Shown here: one piece after another, positions 35,401-41,379 of the stretch
How the letters are laid out: every line of letters begins with the position of its first letter
How positions within the stretch are numbered: position 1 is the first letter of the stretch
Assembly (NCBI GenBank): GCA_023053575.1
Contig: JAKZAP010000015.1
Coordinates: 14,814,142-14,878,141, forward strand
Source of the DNA: Branchinecta lynchi
Taxonomy: Eukaryota; Arthropoda; Branchiopoda; Anostraca; Branchinectidae
Reading direction: 5' to 3'
Length of the DNA stretch: 64,000 bases
Position numbers and translations under genes: made by a program
The notes under the pieces: generated by a model
Seen by the model: only the letters and a program-made list of their open reading frames with translations
Database searches by the model: none
What the model was told of the DNA's origin: nothing

Positions 35401-37902
35401 TGCTTGGAACAAATCAATCGGAATATCAAGGGGGCATATTGAAGTTCTCTTTAGTTTCGGATTTTTGCTTCAACATCCACAGGTAGTATTGCTGGGATAT
35501 CTGGTAATGGGGGAAAAGAGGTATTACTTGGGAGAGGAGGAAGAGTTTGCACAATAGCCGAAAGGTGTTTATTTAGCGAATTAGCTGTGGTTTCTGGCGG
35601 TTCAGCAAGGTTGAAATCAACAATTTTGACCGTTTTACCGCTAATTTTCCTGACTGTGTTGTACCACTGCTTTGGTCGGGATTTGAAGAGTTCGCTTACT
35701 TTGTTACGGTAGTACTCGGATGAAGCTTTTCGGATCTGCTTTTTATACATTTTCTTAATAGGTTAGCTTCTTCAATTTTTCCTTGACGGAATAGCCTTAG
35801 TTTGTGGCGGATTAAATTTTTCAGTGCATCGTTCACGTACGGCTTATCATTAGAACATCTTTTCTTTTTGACTTCTGGGAAGTGAAGGACATAATTATTA
35901 AGAAGCTTTTCTTGAAAAATTTCGGCCTTCTTATTAGAATCATCAGCAGCAAGGACATCATCCCATTGCTCCTCTGACAGCCATGCCCCAAACTTAAGCA
36001 GGCCACCATCGGTAATTGGACGGTATTTAAATTCATCAAACTTGTACTTTGGAATCAGGCCTTGTATTGGGTTTAGTGATAACGTGAATGTTTTTGACAC
36101 AACAGTGTGTGCAAAAGCACCAGGATGGCTGGCCCCCAGCCGCCCATTGGCCTGGCTGAGGGCAGAGAATCGGAGATCAGCACTGTATAGGCTGATACTG
36201 ATACATTGCCTTACCTTTACCCTAAGTCATGAAGAATTTCAGGATCTGAATCATTATTAACTGCAAATGGTGGGTTTACACACTGCGTAAAATCCGAGCG
36301 TATTTTACGCACGTTTTGAGCTTGAAAAGATTTCTAGCAATACGGACACACTGCGTAAAATCCGAGCGTATTTTACGCACGTTTTGAAGCTTGAAAAGAT
36401 TTCTAGCACTACAGACGTATTGTGGATTTACACACTGCGTAAAATCCGAACCTATTTTGAAATCCGAGCGTATTTTACGCACGTTTTGGGCTTGAAAAGA
36501 TTTCTAGCAATACAGACGCGCATTTAGATACAAAACGGACCGATCTCTGATATGTTTTCAAGCTCAACACGTGCGTTGAATACGCTCGGATTTTACGCAG
36601 TGTGTAAACGCACCATTAGTGTGCTGTATCTATTCCCTCCTACCCTCCCGTCTTCCGTGCGTCGGTCCGAGAGGAATACTAGCAATCAATTTTTTCCATA
36701 TCCTGCTAATTCTTCTACCCAATTTTTACGTAGTTTCATCCCATCATTTATTTCTGGTAAAATCTTGTAAGTGTATTAGTTAATTTCTTTCAGGTCTGTG
36801 TATATTTTGTAAATTTGTATTCAACTTATAGCGTTTAGCTATTTGGAATAAACTTGATTGATTGATTGATATTGCTTATTTACCGCTGTTATTTTGCAGA
36901 TGATTGGGTCTGAATAGATAAACTTCTCACCATAACAACTCAAATATTATATAACTGAACAAATTTAAATGAAGCTCAGAAATCAACCAATCTGAGCTCT
37001 TTATAGTGGAGTAGGTCAGGGTTAGTCCTAGGGTACCAACAGGTATCTAGCAGTTGGCATAGAGTATACAAGAATCAGGGGTTTGTGGATAAATATTCCT
37101 TGAGCCCAAGCTAACTTTGAAACATATATTCAAGTAATGTATACAACGGATACGTGAGCTACGATGCTTCATCAATATGATGATCACGATGATCAGAATC
37201 GAGGGCTATTCAGCACCATTCATGAAAATAATCGAGTTTGAAAATAGGCGGACTGGTGTAGGCGTCTGTTATTGGGAACGAAAAGTTTGCATGGCATGAG
37301 CTGTTTAAGGAACGGGAATGCGCCCTTGCAGGCAACTTGCTCGCAGAAACTATGGTTGACACCTGTCACTTGTCACAACTCCTCCAATTCAGGAAACCTG
37401 TCGTTTGTCACTACTTGACTCCTCCCAGAGCAGCCCGATGAAAAATTTCTAGCCTGTGTAGTAGTATGGTAGTAGTTCGAAAACGTTGCATGTAATACTA
37501 TGTAATAGCAAAGAATACTATCATTTAATGTGCCTCAGACTGGTCCAATCTTATGTAGTAGTATCCAGTAGCATCCTGTCTTGCCATAGTAGCATCCAGT
37601 CTTGCTAATAGTAGCATATACTAGTATGGAGTAACACGGTAGCCTTGAAGTAGAAGCATGTAGTAGCATCGTTAGTACTGCATGCAACTTTATCGTACTA
37701 CTTCATAGTACTATTCTGAGATAAATTTTCATCGAGAGGAGCTAACTCATATCTATCGGTCAATCCTGGGCCTCCGAACTTCCGGAGTTTTAGAGAATCA
37801 GGACTATCAGGTTTAGGTTCTACATTAACGACTCTTTTCTTCTCTAGCGGACGCAAGCGATTCGTCTCCGAGGGTGATGGTGGAGTCATCAAGGTGGAGT
37901 AA
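16467..37902 (+). CDS. PDCD4: PDCD4 orthologue, nine coding exons, 448 aa (joined)
   Basis: Programmed cell death 4 is a cytoplasmic/nuclear inhibitor of cap-dependent translation that sequesters the helicase eIF4A through two MA3 domains. Joining exons 16467-16597, 20560-20705, 23916-24076, 25055-25274, 26711-26870, 28375-28597, 31371-31481, 32417-32556 and 37848-37902 gives 1347 nt, 448 codons plus TAA, in frame with GT-AG introns throughout. Human PDCD4 is 469 aa. Landmarks are an N-terminal Ser/Glu/Ala-rich stretch, basic clusters at aa 40-50 and 69-91, the GRGLAKKGGDGGKGVWG block (aa 86-102), MA3-1 (about aa 148-272), MA3-2 (about aa 313-430) and the tail RGRKRFVSEGDGG (aa 431-443). Acidic residues corresponding to the human eIF4A contacts are present: D230/D234 in LPDLVLD and D395/D399 in LSDVILD. 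No DSGxxS phosphodegron is seen. The ATG lies 11 nt after a splice acceptor, so at least one upstream non-coding exon or a trans-spliced leader is implied. Identification is firm; the exact ends of the UTRs are unknown. Confidence 0.97.
16598..17131 (+). other. PDCD4 intron 1, unique-looking part
   Basis: No insert recognised between the exon 1 donor and the R10 element. The small open frames at 16653-16924 have no family support. Confidence 0.5.
17132..17412 (-). mobile_element. R10 inverted-repeat element, copy 2 (PDCD4 intron 1)
   Basis: Ends CTGAGCCTCGTTTTTGTT and AACAAAAACGAGGCTCTG; the interior is the reverse complement of 10832-11090. A strong internal hairpin is formed by CACGGACTTG and CAAGTCCGTG at 17250-17283. 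Confidence 0.8.
17871..19118 (+). repeat. R1 long dispersed repeat, near full-length (PDCD4 intron 1)
   Basis: Starts TTTGGGATCCCAAAACGTAA, then a GTCCGTCCGTCTG tract and about seven to eight tandem units of 120-130 bp as in copy 2. Ends TGGGATCCCATCGAAACCTT. Similar start and end motifs around GGGATCCCA suggest a defined element, but no protein or target duplication was found. Confidence 0.82.
19119..20215 (+). other. PDCD4 intron 1, no recognised feature
   Basis: Contains repeated GATTCGAATC-like words (19490-19550 and 19850-19910) without a clear element. The - strand frame 19668-20057 has no recognisable family. Confidence 0.45.
20216..20402 (+). mobile_element. Non-autonomous inverted-repeat element carrying the hammerhead motif
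   Basis: The left arm 20216-20265 and right arm 20350-20402 are near-perfect inverted complements over about 50 nt (core CAGCTACATTTTATTAGAG). They flank a centre with the ribozyme-like motif. The shared element CAGCTACGATGC / CAGCTACATTTT recurs near all other copies. Confidence 0.65.
20305..20353 (+). ncRNA. Hammerhead-like motif within an inverted-repeat element (PDCD4 intron 1)
   Basis: The core CTGAAGA is at 20315-20321, stem II at 20322-20342 (GGaCCCTT / AAGGGCC) and GAAA at 20343-20346. GAGC before the core can pair with GCTC after it. The two to four bases carrying the UH cleavage site appear lost (GAAA-CA-GCTC), so this copy is probably inactive. Confidence 0.5.
20560..20705 (+). 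CDS. PDCD4: PDCD4 exon 2, basic N-terminal region
   Basis: The acceptor is ttttttcag and the donor AAAAAAG|gtcagt. Completes R44 and encodes aa 45-92 plus the first base of G93. It is Lys/Arg-rich and ends in GRGLAKKG, the start of the family's most conserved N-terminal block. Human PDCD4 carries its S6K site and beta-TrCP degron in this region; here only a KRPSK basophilic serine (S49) is seen and no DSG motif. Confidence 0.95.
20744..22326. mobile_element. R8 foldback element interrupted by an R4 repeat (PDCD4 intron 2)
   Basis: The left part 20744-20824 (GTTCCAACCC...TAGTTACTACGCATGACGTC...GCTTCTTGGCGTCAAAGCTA) and right part 22103-22326 (GCAAAATATCGGGCC... to TAGTTACTATTTTCAGAAGG) together match the uninterrupted copy at 39285-39566. 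Confidence 0.72.
20825..22102 (+). repeat. R4 long dispersed repeat, inserted in R8 (PDCD4 intron 2)
   Basis: Starts with the palindrome TATGGCCCTTGCCTTCCGGC followed by CAAGTGCCATA and a GTCGGTCTGTC tract. Then come repeated segments with GCTAGGACGATGAAACTTGG, GTGGGGGGAG and GAACCGGAAATC. It ends near GGCTCTTG. No convincing protein: the open - strand frames differ between copies. Confidence 0.75.
22432..22800 (+). repeat. Direct duplication of about 110 bp
   Basis: GTAAT.TTCAGAAAACCGGTTT...ACCGCTTGATACGCGAACAC with (GAAT/GGAT)n and a C run ends occurs at 22436-22530 and again at 22688-22795. A weaker relative is at 47830-47880. Confidence 0.75.
22861..23230 (+). mobile_element. R6 partial copy (PDCD4 intron 2)
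   Basis: AGGCGTGTTCTCGCCGTTCC, GAGGACTCCACTTGAGGTG and CGGGGACTCGTTCCCCGTAT match the reverse complement of the right half of 14304-14715. The far end (GTTCTCGCTCGGACCGACG) differs. Confidence 0.65.
23338..23430 (+). repeat. (TTA)n / (TTC)n microsatellite
   Basis: CTTCTTCTT followed by about 25 near-perfect TTA units, in PDCD4 intron 2. Confidence 0.95.
23551..23845. mobile_element. R8 foldback element, copy in PDCD4 intron 2
   Basis: Starts GAGCGTGTTCCACCC and contains ATAGTAACTATCAGTTACTA, GCTTACCATGCTTGGGAGCG and GCGTAGTTACTACGG. Orientation is opposite to 39285-39566; the far end is truncated. It ends about 70 bp before exon 3. Confidence 0.78.
23916..24076 (+). CDS. PDCD4: PDCD4 exon 3, GGKGVWG block and acidic linker
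   Basis: The acceptor is cattttag and the donor ATCAAA|gtaagt (phase 0). Completes G93 and encodes aa 94-146. GDGGKGVWG followed by the acidic VDPEDPNYESD matches the order in vertebrate PDCD4 just before the first MA3 domain. Confidence 0.95.
24250..24902 (+). repeat. R1 5'-truncated copy (PDCD4 intron 3)
   Basis: Begins inside a tandem unit (TTCGCCCGGAATCCGGCC) and runs to the family end GGGATCCCATCGAAACCTTT. Confidence 0.78.
24904..25025. mobile_element. R8 deleted or rearranged copy (PDCD4 intron 3)
   Basis: Holds ATAGTAACTAATAGTTACTA and two GTGGARCACGCTC ends within 120 bp. Contains TGACGTCA at 24980-24987. It ends about 30 bp before exon 4. Confidence 0.7.
25055..25274 (+). CDS. PDCD4: PDCD4 exon 4, first half of MA3-1
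   Basis: The acceptor is gtctttccag and the donor AGAG|gtaagg (phase 1). Encodes aa 147-219. It contains the MA3 opening helix (LEPVLQEYFEVGDTREV) and the SHREMVSVLLSDL helix shared by PDCD4 and eIF4G MA3 domains. Confidence 0.97.
25275..26079 (+). other. PDCD4 intron 4, no recognised feature
   Basis: No coding or repeat support apart from a short GTAAAGAATTCTTTAC palindrome near 25519-25534. Confidence 0.5.
26080..26645 (-). mobile_element. LINE 3' fragment, antisense in PDCD4 intron 4
   Basis: The - strand reads KSFTILRRFAIPPRVLKTIY, CTYIRPCVEYACPIWHSGL and QKRSCKVMLGPDYVS...LQLPTLADRRHQLT. This is the LINE ORF2 C-terminal region and is very similar to the + strand copy at 42120-42420. 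The 3' end has AATAATAATAAC (on the + strand at 26080-26097). No RT core is present. Confidence 0.82.
26711..26870 (+). CDS. PDCD4: PDCD4 exon 5, second half of MA3-1
   Basis: The acceptor is ttcttgtcag and the donor GCAAA|gtaagt (phase 2). Encodes aa 220-272, including LSNLPDLVLDAPEAP. D230 and D234 lie where human E249 and D253 contact eIF4A, so the acidic pair is conserved with a Glu-to-Asp change. The exon starts about 65 nt after the 5' boundary of an antisense LINE fragment in the preceding intron. Confidence 0.97.
26915..27346 (+). mobile_element. LINE C-terminal fragment, sense in PDCD4 intron 5
   Basis: An ATG-started frame of 142 codons ends with LKALQERRKELSTDFCSTIV, HSQILLPP, RNRPERVVRSTVTKLCPV and HARYATKFIP. 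This order fits the LPTLxxRR...DxLPP...RxxxxLxPVxxRxxRYxxSFxP pattern of LINE ORF2 tails. The N-terminal half is not recognisable. It is unlikely to be an independent gene. Confidence 0.55.
27347..28374 (+). other. PDCD4 intron 5 remainder with hammerhead-family inverted pair
   Basis: CAGCTACGATGCTTTGGCAG at 27874-27893 and its inverted counterpart at 28137-28172 bracket about 240 bp. The - strand frame 28043-28321 runs through one of these arms, so it is not a supported gene. Confidence 0.5.
27889..27937 (-). ncRNA. Hammerhead-like motif, antisense in PDCD4 intron 5
   Basis: On the - strand the core CTGACGA is at 27931-27925 and stem II at 27924-27904. AAAA stands in place of GAAA (27903-27900), followed by TATC and then ACTG, which pairs with the upstream CAG except for the first base. 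The G12-to-A change in the core should abolish cleavage. An oppositely oriented copy of the flank lies at 28137-28172. Confidence 0.5.
28375..28597 (+). CDS. PDCD4: PDCD4 exon 6, inter-domain linker and start of MA3-2
   Basis: The acceptor ttcttatag was chosen over a second AG five bases on (gcag), because only the first keeps the frame. The donor is TATGAA|gtgagt. Completes K273 and encodes aa 274-347. LISMSHG and VWGVGGG form the linker; LVKAMNLILKEYI and LEVPHFHHELIYE are hallmark MA3-2 sequences. Confidence 0.97.
28891..28940 (+). ncRNA. Hammerhead ribozyme motif, apparently intact core (PDCD4 intron 6)
   Basis: The order is stem-I strand AGC, core CTGAAGA (28898-28904), stem II 28905-28924 (7 bp with one bulged A and a CCAGG loop), GAAA (28925-28928), TA, then T-A (28931-28932) and GCT, which pairs with the AGC. 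This fits CUGANGA / stem II / GAAA / UH with cleavage expected after 28932 and a stem III of essentially one A-U pair. Hammerheads with very short stem III are known in Penelope-like elements and retrozymes. Activity is inferred. Confidence 0.68.
28941..29971 (+). other. PDCD4 intron 6, no gene recognised
   Basis: Contains an inverted pair around CATCTTGGA.GGGTAACTAGCTGAT: CAGCTAGTTACCCCTCCAAG at 29441-29460 and ATCTTGGATGGGTAACTAGC at 29643-29662, with GAAAA(T)CTCGTTTTTCTATTC arms further out. A small foldback spans about 29390-29710. Confidence 0.5.
29972..30017 (-). ncRNA. Degenerate hammerhead-like motif, antisense in PDCD4 intron 6
   Basis: On the - strand GTGAAGA (core C changed to G, 30013-30007) is followed by stem II 30006-29986 (GGctCCTT / AAGGGCC), GAAA 29985-29982 and TAAAATATC. 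It has the family layout but one core base is altered and the UH spacing is longer. Confidence 0.4.
30240..30660 (+). repeat. Dispersed repeat with GTCGGATTTGTGG and GGACGGCCGTAGATAT segments (PDCD4 intron 6)
   Basis: GTCGGATTTGTGGTACC, ATGCACTTGTACCTGTG, GCCAAGCTCACC and GGGACGGCCGTAGATAT occur in the same order at 40780-41060. The small element 30352-30461 is inserted here and absent from the other copy. Confidence 0.6.
30352..30461. mobile_element. 110-bp MITE-like element
   Basis: CAGTATTTGCTACTGGGATT at the left and AATCCCAGTAGCAAATACTG at the right are perfect inverted complements, with further inner pairing (GAGATAAGAT). No clear target duplication. Confidence 0.8.
30980..31040 (+). 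pseudogene. Decayed partial duplicate of PDCD4 exon 7
   Basis: From 30994 to 31025 the sequence matches exon 7 at about 28 of 32 positions (tgacggctgt...acgt...aac...tc...aagatctga), followed by a shared ttttacag. The preceding ccaaggc...attat resembles the exon's acceptor and start (ccaggcaataatg), but bases are missing between these blocks and after them, so the copy is not an intact exon. Same orientation, about 350 nt upstream of the real exon. Confidence 0.7.
31139..31266 (+). repeat. Tandem duplication of about 65 bp before exon 7
   Basis: AACAAATTTTCCGCAT..CCACTTCAATACCAC.CACT...AGGACCA occurs twice in tandem. Confidence 0.8.
31371..31481 (+). CDS. PDCD4: PDCD4 exon 7, central MA3-2 helices
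   Basis: The acceptor is cttgttccag and the donor AAAGCG|gtaagt. Encodes aa 348-384, an exact 37-codon phase 0-0 exon with the pattern AIMYVLDG...LLQHLYSTSTITFDQLK. A degenerate partial copy of this exon lies about 350 nt upstream in intron 6. Skipping this exon would keep frame but remove two MA3-2 helices. Confidence 0.97.
31482..32416 (+). other. PDCD4 intron 7, no gene recognised
   Basis: A repeat-like stretch at 32180-32310 (AATTTATTACGTGAAG, AAGGCATTTGTACAGTACAT, GTAAAAGATAAAT) has a relative at 60590-60730. Nothing coding. Confidence 0.5.
32417..32556 (+). CDS. PDCD4: PDCD4 exon 8, C-terminal MA3-2
   Basis: The acceptor is ttccgatag and the donor CACCCG|gtaagt (phase 2). Encodes aa 385-430. 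LSDVILDVPNAPHLLEHF contains D395 and D399, aligned with human D414 and D418, the eIF4A-binding acidic residues of the second MA3 domain. Confidence 0.97.
32575..32830 (-). mobile_element. LINE 3' end, antisense (PDCD4 intron 8), with (GATT)n tail
   Basis: The - strand reads PYPANSSIQFLRSFIPPFIS then a stop, followed by the tail seen on the + strand as ATCAATCAATCAATCAAG. The same sequence in the opposite orientation is at 36615-36870. The SFIPxFI motif marks the ORF2 C-terminus. Confidence 0.75.
32919..33213 (+). mobile_element. R5 MITE-like element, copy 1 (PDCD4 intron 8)
   Basis: Ends CCCGATGAAACATTTATCTC and ATTTTCCATCGGGG; rich in CTACTA/TAGTAG words. Copies are at 37434-37735 (inverted) and 52071-52354 (direct), with a partial one at 49870-50030. 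Confidence 0.8.
33476..33600 (+). repeat. R1 5' fragment (PDCD4 intron 8)
   Basis: GGGATCCCAAAACGTATGTG and the GTCCGTCCGTCTG tract up to GATTCGTTGGGTC, then the family similarity stops. Confidence 0.75.
33930..36110 (-). mobile_element. Non-LTR retrotransposon (LINE) with reverse transcriptase, antisense in PDCD4 intron 8
   Basis: The main frame 35412-34345 (355 codons) is a reverse transcriptase. It has VRPITLTPIFSKMYES (aa 50-65), motif A ILVDLQKAFD (D120), motif B GVPQGTLLGP (aa 177-186), motif C FVDDM (D208/D209; V replaces the usual A) and the tail EYACPVWHFGL. Upstream linker frames are 35750-35451 and 36100-35696, and the downstream frame with QKRALRII...FHLPTLAARR is 34414-34157; frameshifts separate these. 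No endonuclease domain is seen, so the copy is 5'-truncated and disabled. Type: Jockey/CR1-like by motif style; the clade is not resolved. Confidence 0.9.
36268..36616. mobile_element. R13 element: inverted ends plus three tandem 66-bp hairpin units (PDCD4 intron 8)
   Basis: Ends TGGTGGGTTTACACACTGCG and CGCAGTGTGTAAACGCACCA. Between them are three direct copies of GCGTAAAATCCGAGCGTATT followed by TTACGCACGTTTTG and CTTGAAAAGATTTCTAGCA. Each unit can form a GCGTAAAAT / ATTTTACGC hairpin. Confidence 0.8.
36617..36870 (+). mobile_element. LINE 3' end, sense (PDCD4 intron 8), with (TTGA)n tail
   Basis: Reads PYPANSSTQFLRSFIPSFIS then a stop, and ends GGAATAAACTTGATTGATTG followed by ATTGAT. Near-identical to 32575-32830 but inverted. 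Confidence 0.75.
37140..37180 (+). repeat. Fragment of the hammerhead-element family end
   Basis: CGGATACGTGAGCTACGATGC matches the outer arm of the 52803-53022 palindrome with one or two changes. No ribozyme core follows. It lies in PDCD4 intron 8. Confidence 0.45.
37434..37735 (-). mobile_element. R5 MITE-like element, copy 2 (PDCD4 intron 8)
   Basis: The inverse of 32919-33213: starts CCCGATGAAAAATTTCTAGC and ends GAGATAAATTTTCATCG. It lies 112 bp upstream of the last coding exon. Confidence 0.8.
37848..37902 (+). CDS. PDCD4: PDCD4 terminal coding exon (RGRKRFVSEGDGG tail)
   Basis: After a 5.3 kb repeat-filled intron, the acceptor ttcttctctag is followed by 55 nt that complete R431 and encode GRKRFVSEGDGG, five more residues, and TAA at 37900-37902. 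The motif RKRFVSEGD is nearly identical to the vertebrate PDCD4 C-terminus; S438 sits where the human Akt-site serine (S457) lies. The frame joins exactly with exon 8 (phase 2). No clear polyadenylation signal was found nearby; an AATAAA occurs at 38646-38651 after a G run. Confidence 0.93.
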
Positions 37903-39284
37903 AGTGGAGGCGGCCCCTTGTAGTGACGAATAACATGTTCTGTAAATGAGACCTGTAGTTTGGGATGTTCTCTTTTTTTGTAAGGTCGCCCATCCGTGAT
38001 ATTGCGTAGCTGAGGGAAGGGACAGTGGTGAACCATCTTCTGCTTTCTGGTTCATGCAGGAGCCCGCTTAACAGTTGCTTTACTAATATTTAAAAAAAAT
38101 AAGTTTATCGAGTAAGCAATAACAATAGTATCGATCATGTAGCATGCGAAAACGGTTTCTAGATTTATATTTTTCCTGTTCGGTTTTTATATTTCTTTTC
38201 GTCGGTGCAGTTGGCTTGTGCTTATCTCGTACGACAACGAAGTTCGATTTGGGATTTTCCCCAGTCCAGTTTTAGATACGTTCACGAGGTGCGTTCGCAG
38301 AGGCGACTCATGATACGTTGGCAAAGATAAAAGCTTCCATCGGTCTGCTTTTGCTCTACTGTAAAATATATTTATTGTTTCACTTGTAAGGGGCTGCTAA
38401 AGTATAGAGTAGTTTAGAAATGCCCTAGTTAGTCCAACAGTCCTGCTTTTCGTATTTGCATCCGTTATAACTATAATAATTATATTATTTAATTAAGTAA
38501 TATCATAAATTTGGTATTATATACTGATACACATTCGGGGTACAGGAGACTACCAATACCAATTCGAATCGAAACCCCAGTGACATGCGAAAATCTTAAT
38601 GCTTAGTTGGTAGTGGTGTGGTTGTGACAGGGGGGGGGGGGGGCTAATAAATGGTTTTAAGGCCATAAGAAAATACGAAATTAGATATGATGTCAGTTTT
38701 TCGCTGCAAGATTGCTACATCAAATCCATTTTGATTTAAAAAAAAAAAAATTACACCGCTTTCTAAATAGCTCCTCGTCGTGATCAGTTTCCGACGATAG
38801 GCGAAGAAGCGTCGTTCATTCACCGCTTGTTTCGGTTGCGTGTCTGGAGCCTGAGGAAGTATCCGCTATTTATATGATTAGGGCTCCGATCTTTTTTCTG
38901 AAGCAAATGGTCCACGCTGGATAGAAATAGTAGTACAGGGGGCAAAATTTGTTTAAGAAATTCAACAAAAACCCTCACTGTATAACGGAATGCGATCTCG
39001 CGAACCACTATTTAAGGTGTAGTCCAAGCACAGAACGGATAAGCTCCTTCTGTCAGAGAGATAAGCATGGTTCCTGGACGTGGATAAATGTGTATTCAAA
39101 CACGCTTGAGACCTTATCCTTAGACCTTAGTTCTGTCTGAACCGATAGAGGCGCCATTGAGACTGAGTCACCAGTCGGCACAGTTAGGCCGCTGCCCAGA
39201 ACTATTCATCTTCTTGACGAATAGACACGGTCTTGTTGTTTTTTAAGATCCGACTGGTAGGAGCAGCTAAGAATGTTCTTCTCA
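37903..39284 (+). other. PDCD4 3' UTR and downstream sequence, boundary unknown
   Basis: After the stop codon no gene is recognised. A G run lies at 38630-38643 with AATAAA at 38646-38651. The UTR end cannot be placed without transcripts. Confidence 0.5.
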
Positions 39285-39566
39285 GCGTGTTCCACCGACC
39301 ATAGTTACTACGCGTGACGTCACGATTCCCGGCTTCTTGGCGTCAAGGCTGGAACGCATCTTTCTACTTTCCTCAAAATATCTTGCCGCGGGCTCATCTG
39401 GCTAATCACGTCGGATCGTACTTACCACGCTAATCACGCTCCCGAGCGTGGTAAGCAAATGGTTACTATTTTCAGGAGGCAGGAACGGTCAGCGTAGTAA
39501 CTTTTCACGAGACTGGAACGAAATTAGTAACTAGTAGTTACTATTGTCGGAAGGGCGGAACACGTC
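39285..39566. mobile_element. R8 foldback element, complete reference copy
   Basis: Ends GCGTGTTCCACCG and CGGAACACGTC. Interior: ATAGTTACTACGCGTGACGT (TGACGTCA at 39315-39322), GCTTCTTGGCGTCAAGGCTG, GAGCGTGGTAAGCAAATGGT and ACTAGTAGTTACTATTG. No coding capacity. Confidence 0.8.
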
Positions 39567-40660
39567 CTCGGCGTCTGGATGTGTAGAACAGCGTAAGAGG
39601 TGGCGACATTTGCCCTGTCCCTTCCCAAGTAAACCTTTTGTAAATCGTCGTCGTCCTTCTACGCGGAATGGTCTTTTCCTTCTTAATGTTGAGGATTTTT
39701 TTGATTTTGTGTTTACTTTTTCAAAATAAAAGAGCGACGTACCAAACACAAAATTGTGAGGGTTTGCGTTTATCCCCTGCAAACCATTGAATTGTTGCGG
39801 TCTTATCTCAATTCTCCTCGCCGATTTTCCTCTCATCTCCCTTATTTCGCGTTTTATGACTATTGAGATGAAGCCAGTTCTCCTTTTTTGCGCTTTTGTC
39901 AGAATCGAGAAGGGGGTAAGCTTCGCGATTGTGCAGAATTGAGAAGTCGCTTCGATAGTCAATTCTCCGTTGTCCTTCCTGTTTGGTTGACGAAGGCTGG
40001 ATGTTCAATCCGTATAAGCAGGTTTTATTGGTTTTAAAATTAGTGGTTTTCTCAAAAGCGAAAGTAGAGGAGCAAGAAGAGCAAAAACGGTAATCTTGGA
40101 CGAGAATTGAGAAGCGAGAAATTAGAGCTGAGAATTCAGATACAAAAAATGCAACTAAGTTTGCTTATTAGGCCAGCCTTATTTTGCAGTATTAATGGGG
40201 GTAAACCATCCGGCACTTCTCGTTAAATTTTAATTAAAAAGCCACTTATTTTGTATCTTGGTTCTGAACACGCTTAATTCTGATCTTGATAAAGAATTTT
40301 TTAGTTTTTCATTCTGAGCTCTAGTACTGACGCTCAAAATATACTATTTTAACCCGATAAGACAAAAGTTTATCCCGACGCGGAGAATTTAAACTGACGA
40401 AACTCTGCAAGCCAGTGGCTAAATATCGTGAAATTAAGGAAATGTTCTGTTAGATTGGAAGGTCACTTCAAGAAAGCCCACTATTGCGTTCAACAAGATA
40501 TATATTTTGGCAGTCCTACCGTTGTAGTTCTTAGACGTTCCAAGCACGGGCACATATGGGTACCACAAATCCGAAAGAAAAAGTTCGCTCGATGAAAATC
40601 CATTCTTTGAATGACAGAGCAATGAAACAACACATTTTCATGGGGTCTCCCAAGCTCAAA
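39567..40660. other. No recognised gene
   Basis: A - strand open frame of 143 codons (39962-39531) lacks an ATG, overlaps the R8 end and matches no family I know. No other feature. Confidence 0.45.
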
Positions 40661-41060
40661 GCCTATTTAGGTGAATAAGTGAAAGGTAACTAGACTGGGA
40701 TATCTAAGCCTTATTCGGTTAAAGTTTAAGAAAAAGAGATAGGACCCACATCTTCACTTAAACAGGATTGAAGGCACGACACAACTTTGTTACTTCGTTG
40801 CTCCACTTTTTCACAAATAATCGACTTTTATATAGCGGACTTTCCCTGTCGGATTTGTGGCACCCCTATGCCCTTGTACCTGTGGTGTATGCTTAGCAAA
40901 AACGTTGCATGACAAATAAGTGTTCACGCAGTGAGCTCACATTCACCAAGCTCACCTTTGGCCACTGCAAAGCCACATTTGTGTTGAGATTCAAATTTTC
41001 CGCGTCATAGTAGAACTTTGCGTTGTGAGGACGGCCGTAGATATTCTGGAAGTCATACTA
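40661..41060 (+). repeat. Dispersed repeat, relative of 30240-30660
   Basis: GTCGGATTTGTGGCACCCC, ATGCCCTTGTACCTGTG, ACCAAGCTCACC and GAGGACGGCCGTAGATAT in the same order as in PDCD4 intron 6. The left part (GGTAACTAGACTG...TTCGGTTAAA) also recurs at 57108-57160. Confidence 0.6.
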
Positions 41061-41379
41061 GAGCATATAGTGAAACAAAAAATCCTTTAAGCAATCTAAA
41101 GAATTCAATGAATTCAACTCAATCACATAATAAATAAGTTTGCTTTTGAGTTAAACTTTAAAAGTGCTAAGGTGGGTCATCTGCGAGTAGTCTTAGAAAG
41201 CCGCACCACTCTTCATCCATTTCCATCGACTGTCGATCGCATCAGAGAGGGTTTTAAGCCTGGGTCAGAGCAAACTAACACTAGGGAATAGCACCAAGAC
41301 CTATGCTTTCCATGCATCCGAAACGGGCCTTTACTCGTAGCGCGATTTAAAAAGGGACAAATTTGCGGGCTTAAAGAAT

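Noticed and set aside
37698..38036. 112-codon - strand frame over the last PDCD4 exon
   Set aside because: The + strand encodes the conserved RGRKRFVSEGDGG tail with a good acceptor; the antisense frame has no family support.
39531..39962. 143-codon - strand frame downstream of PDCD4
   Set aside because: It starts at a TTG, overlaps the end of an R8 element and matches no family I know; no splice context supports it.
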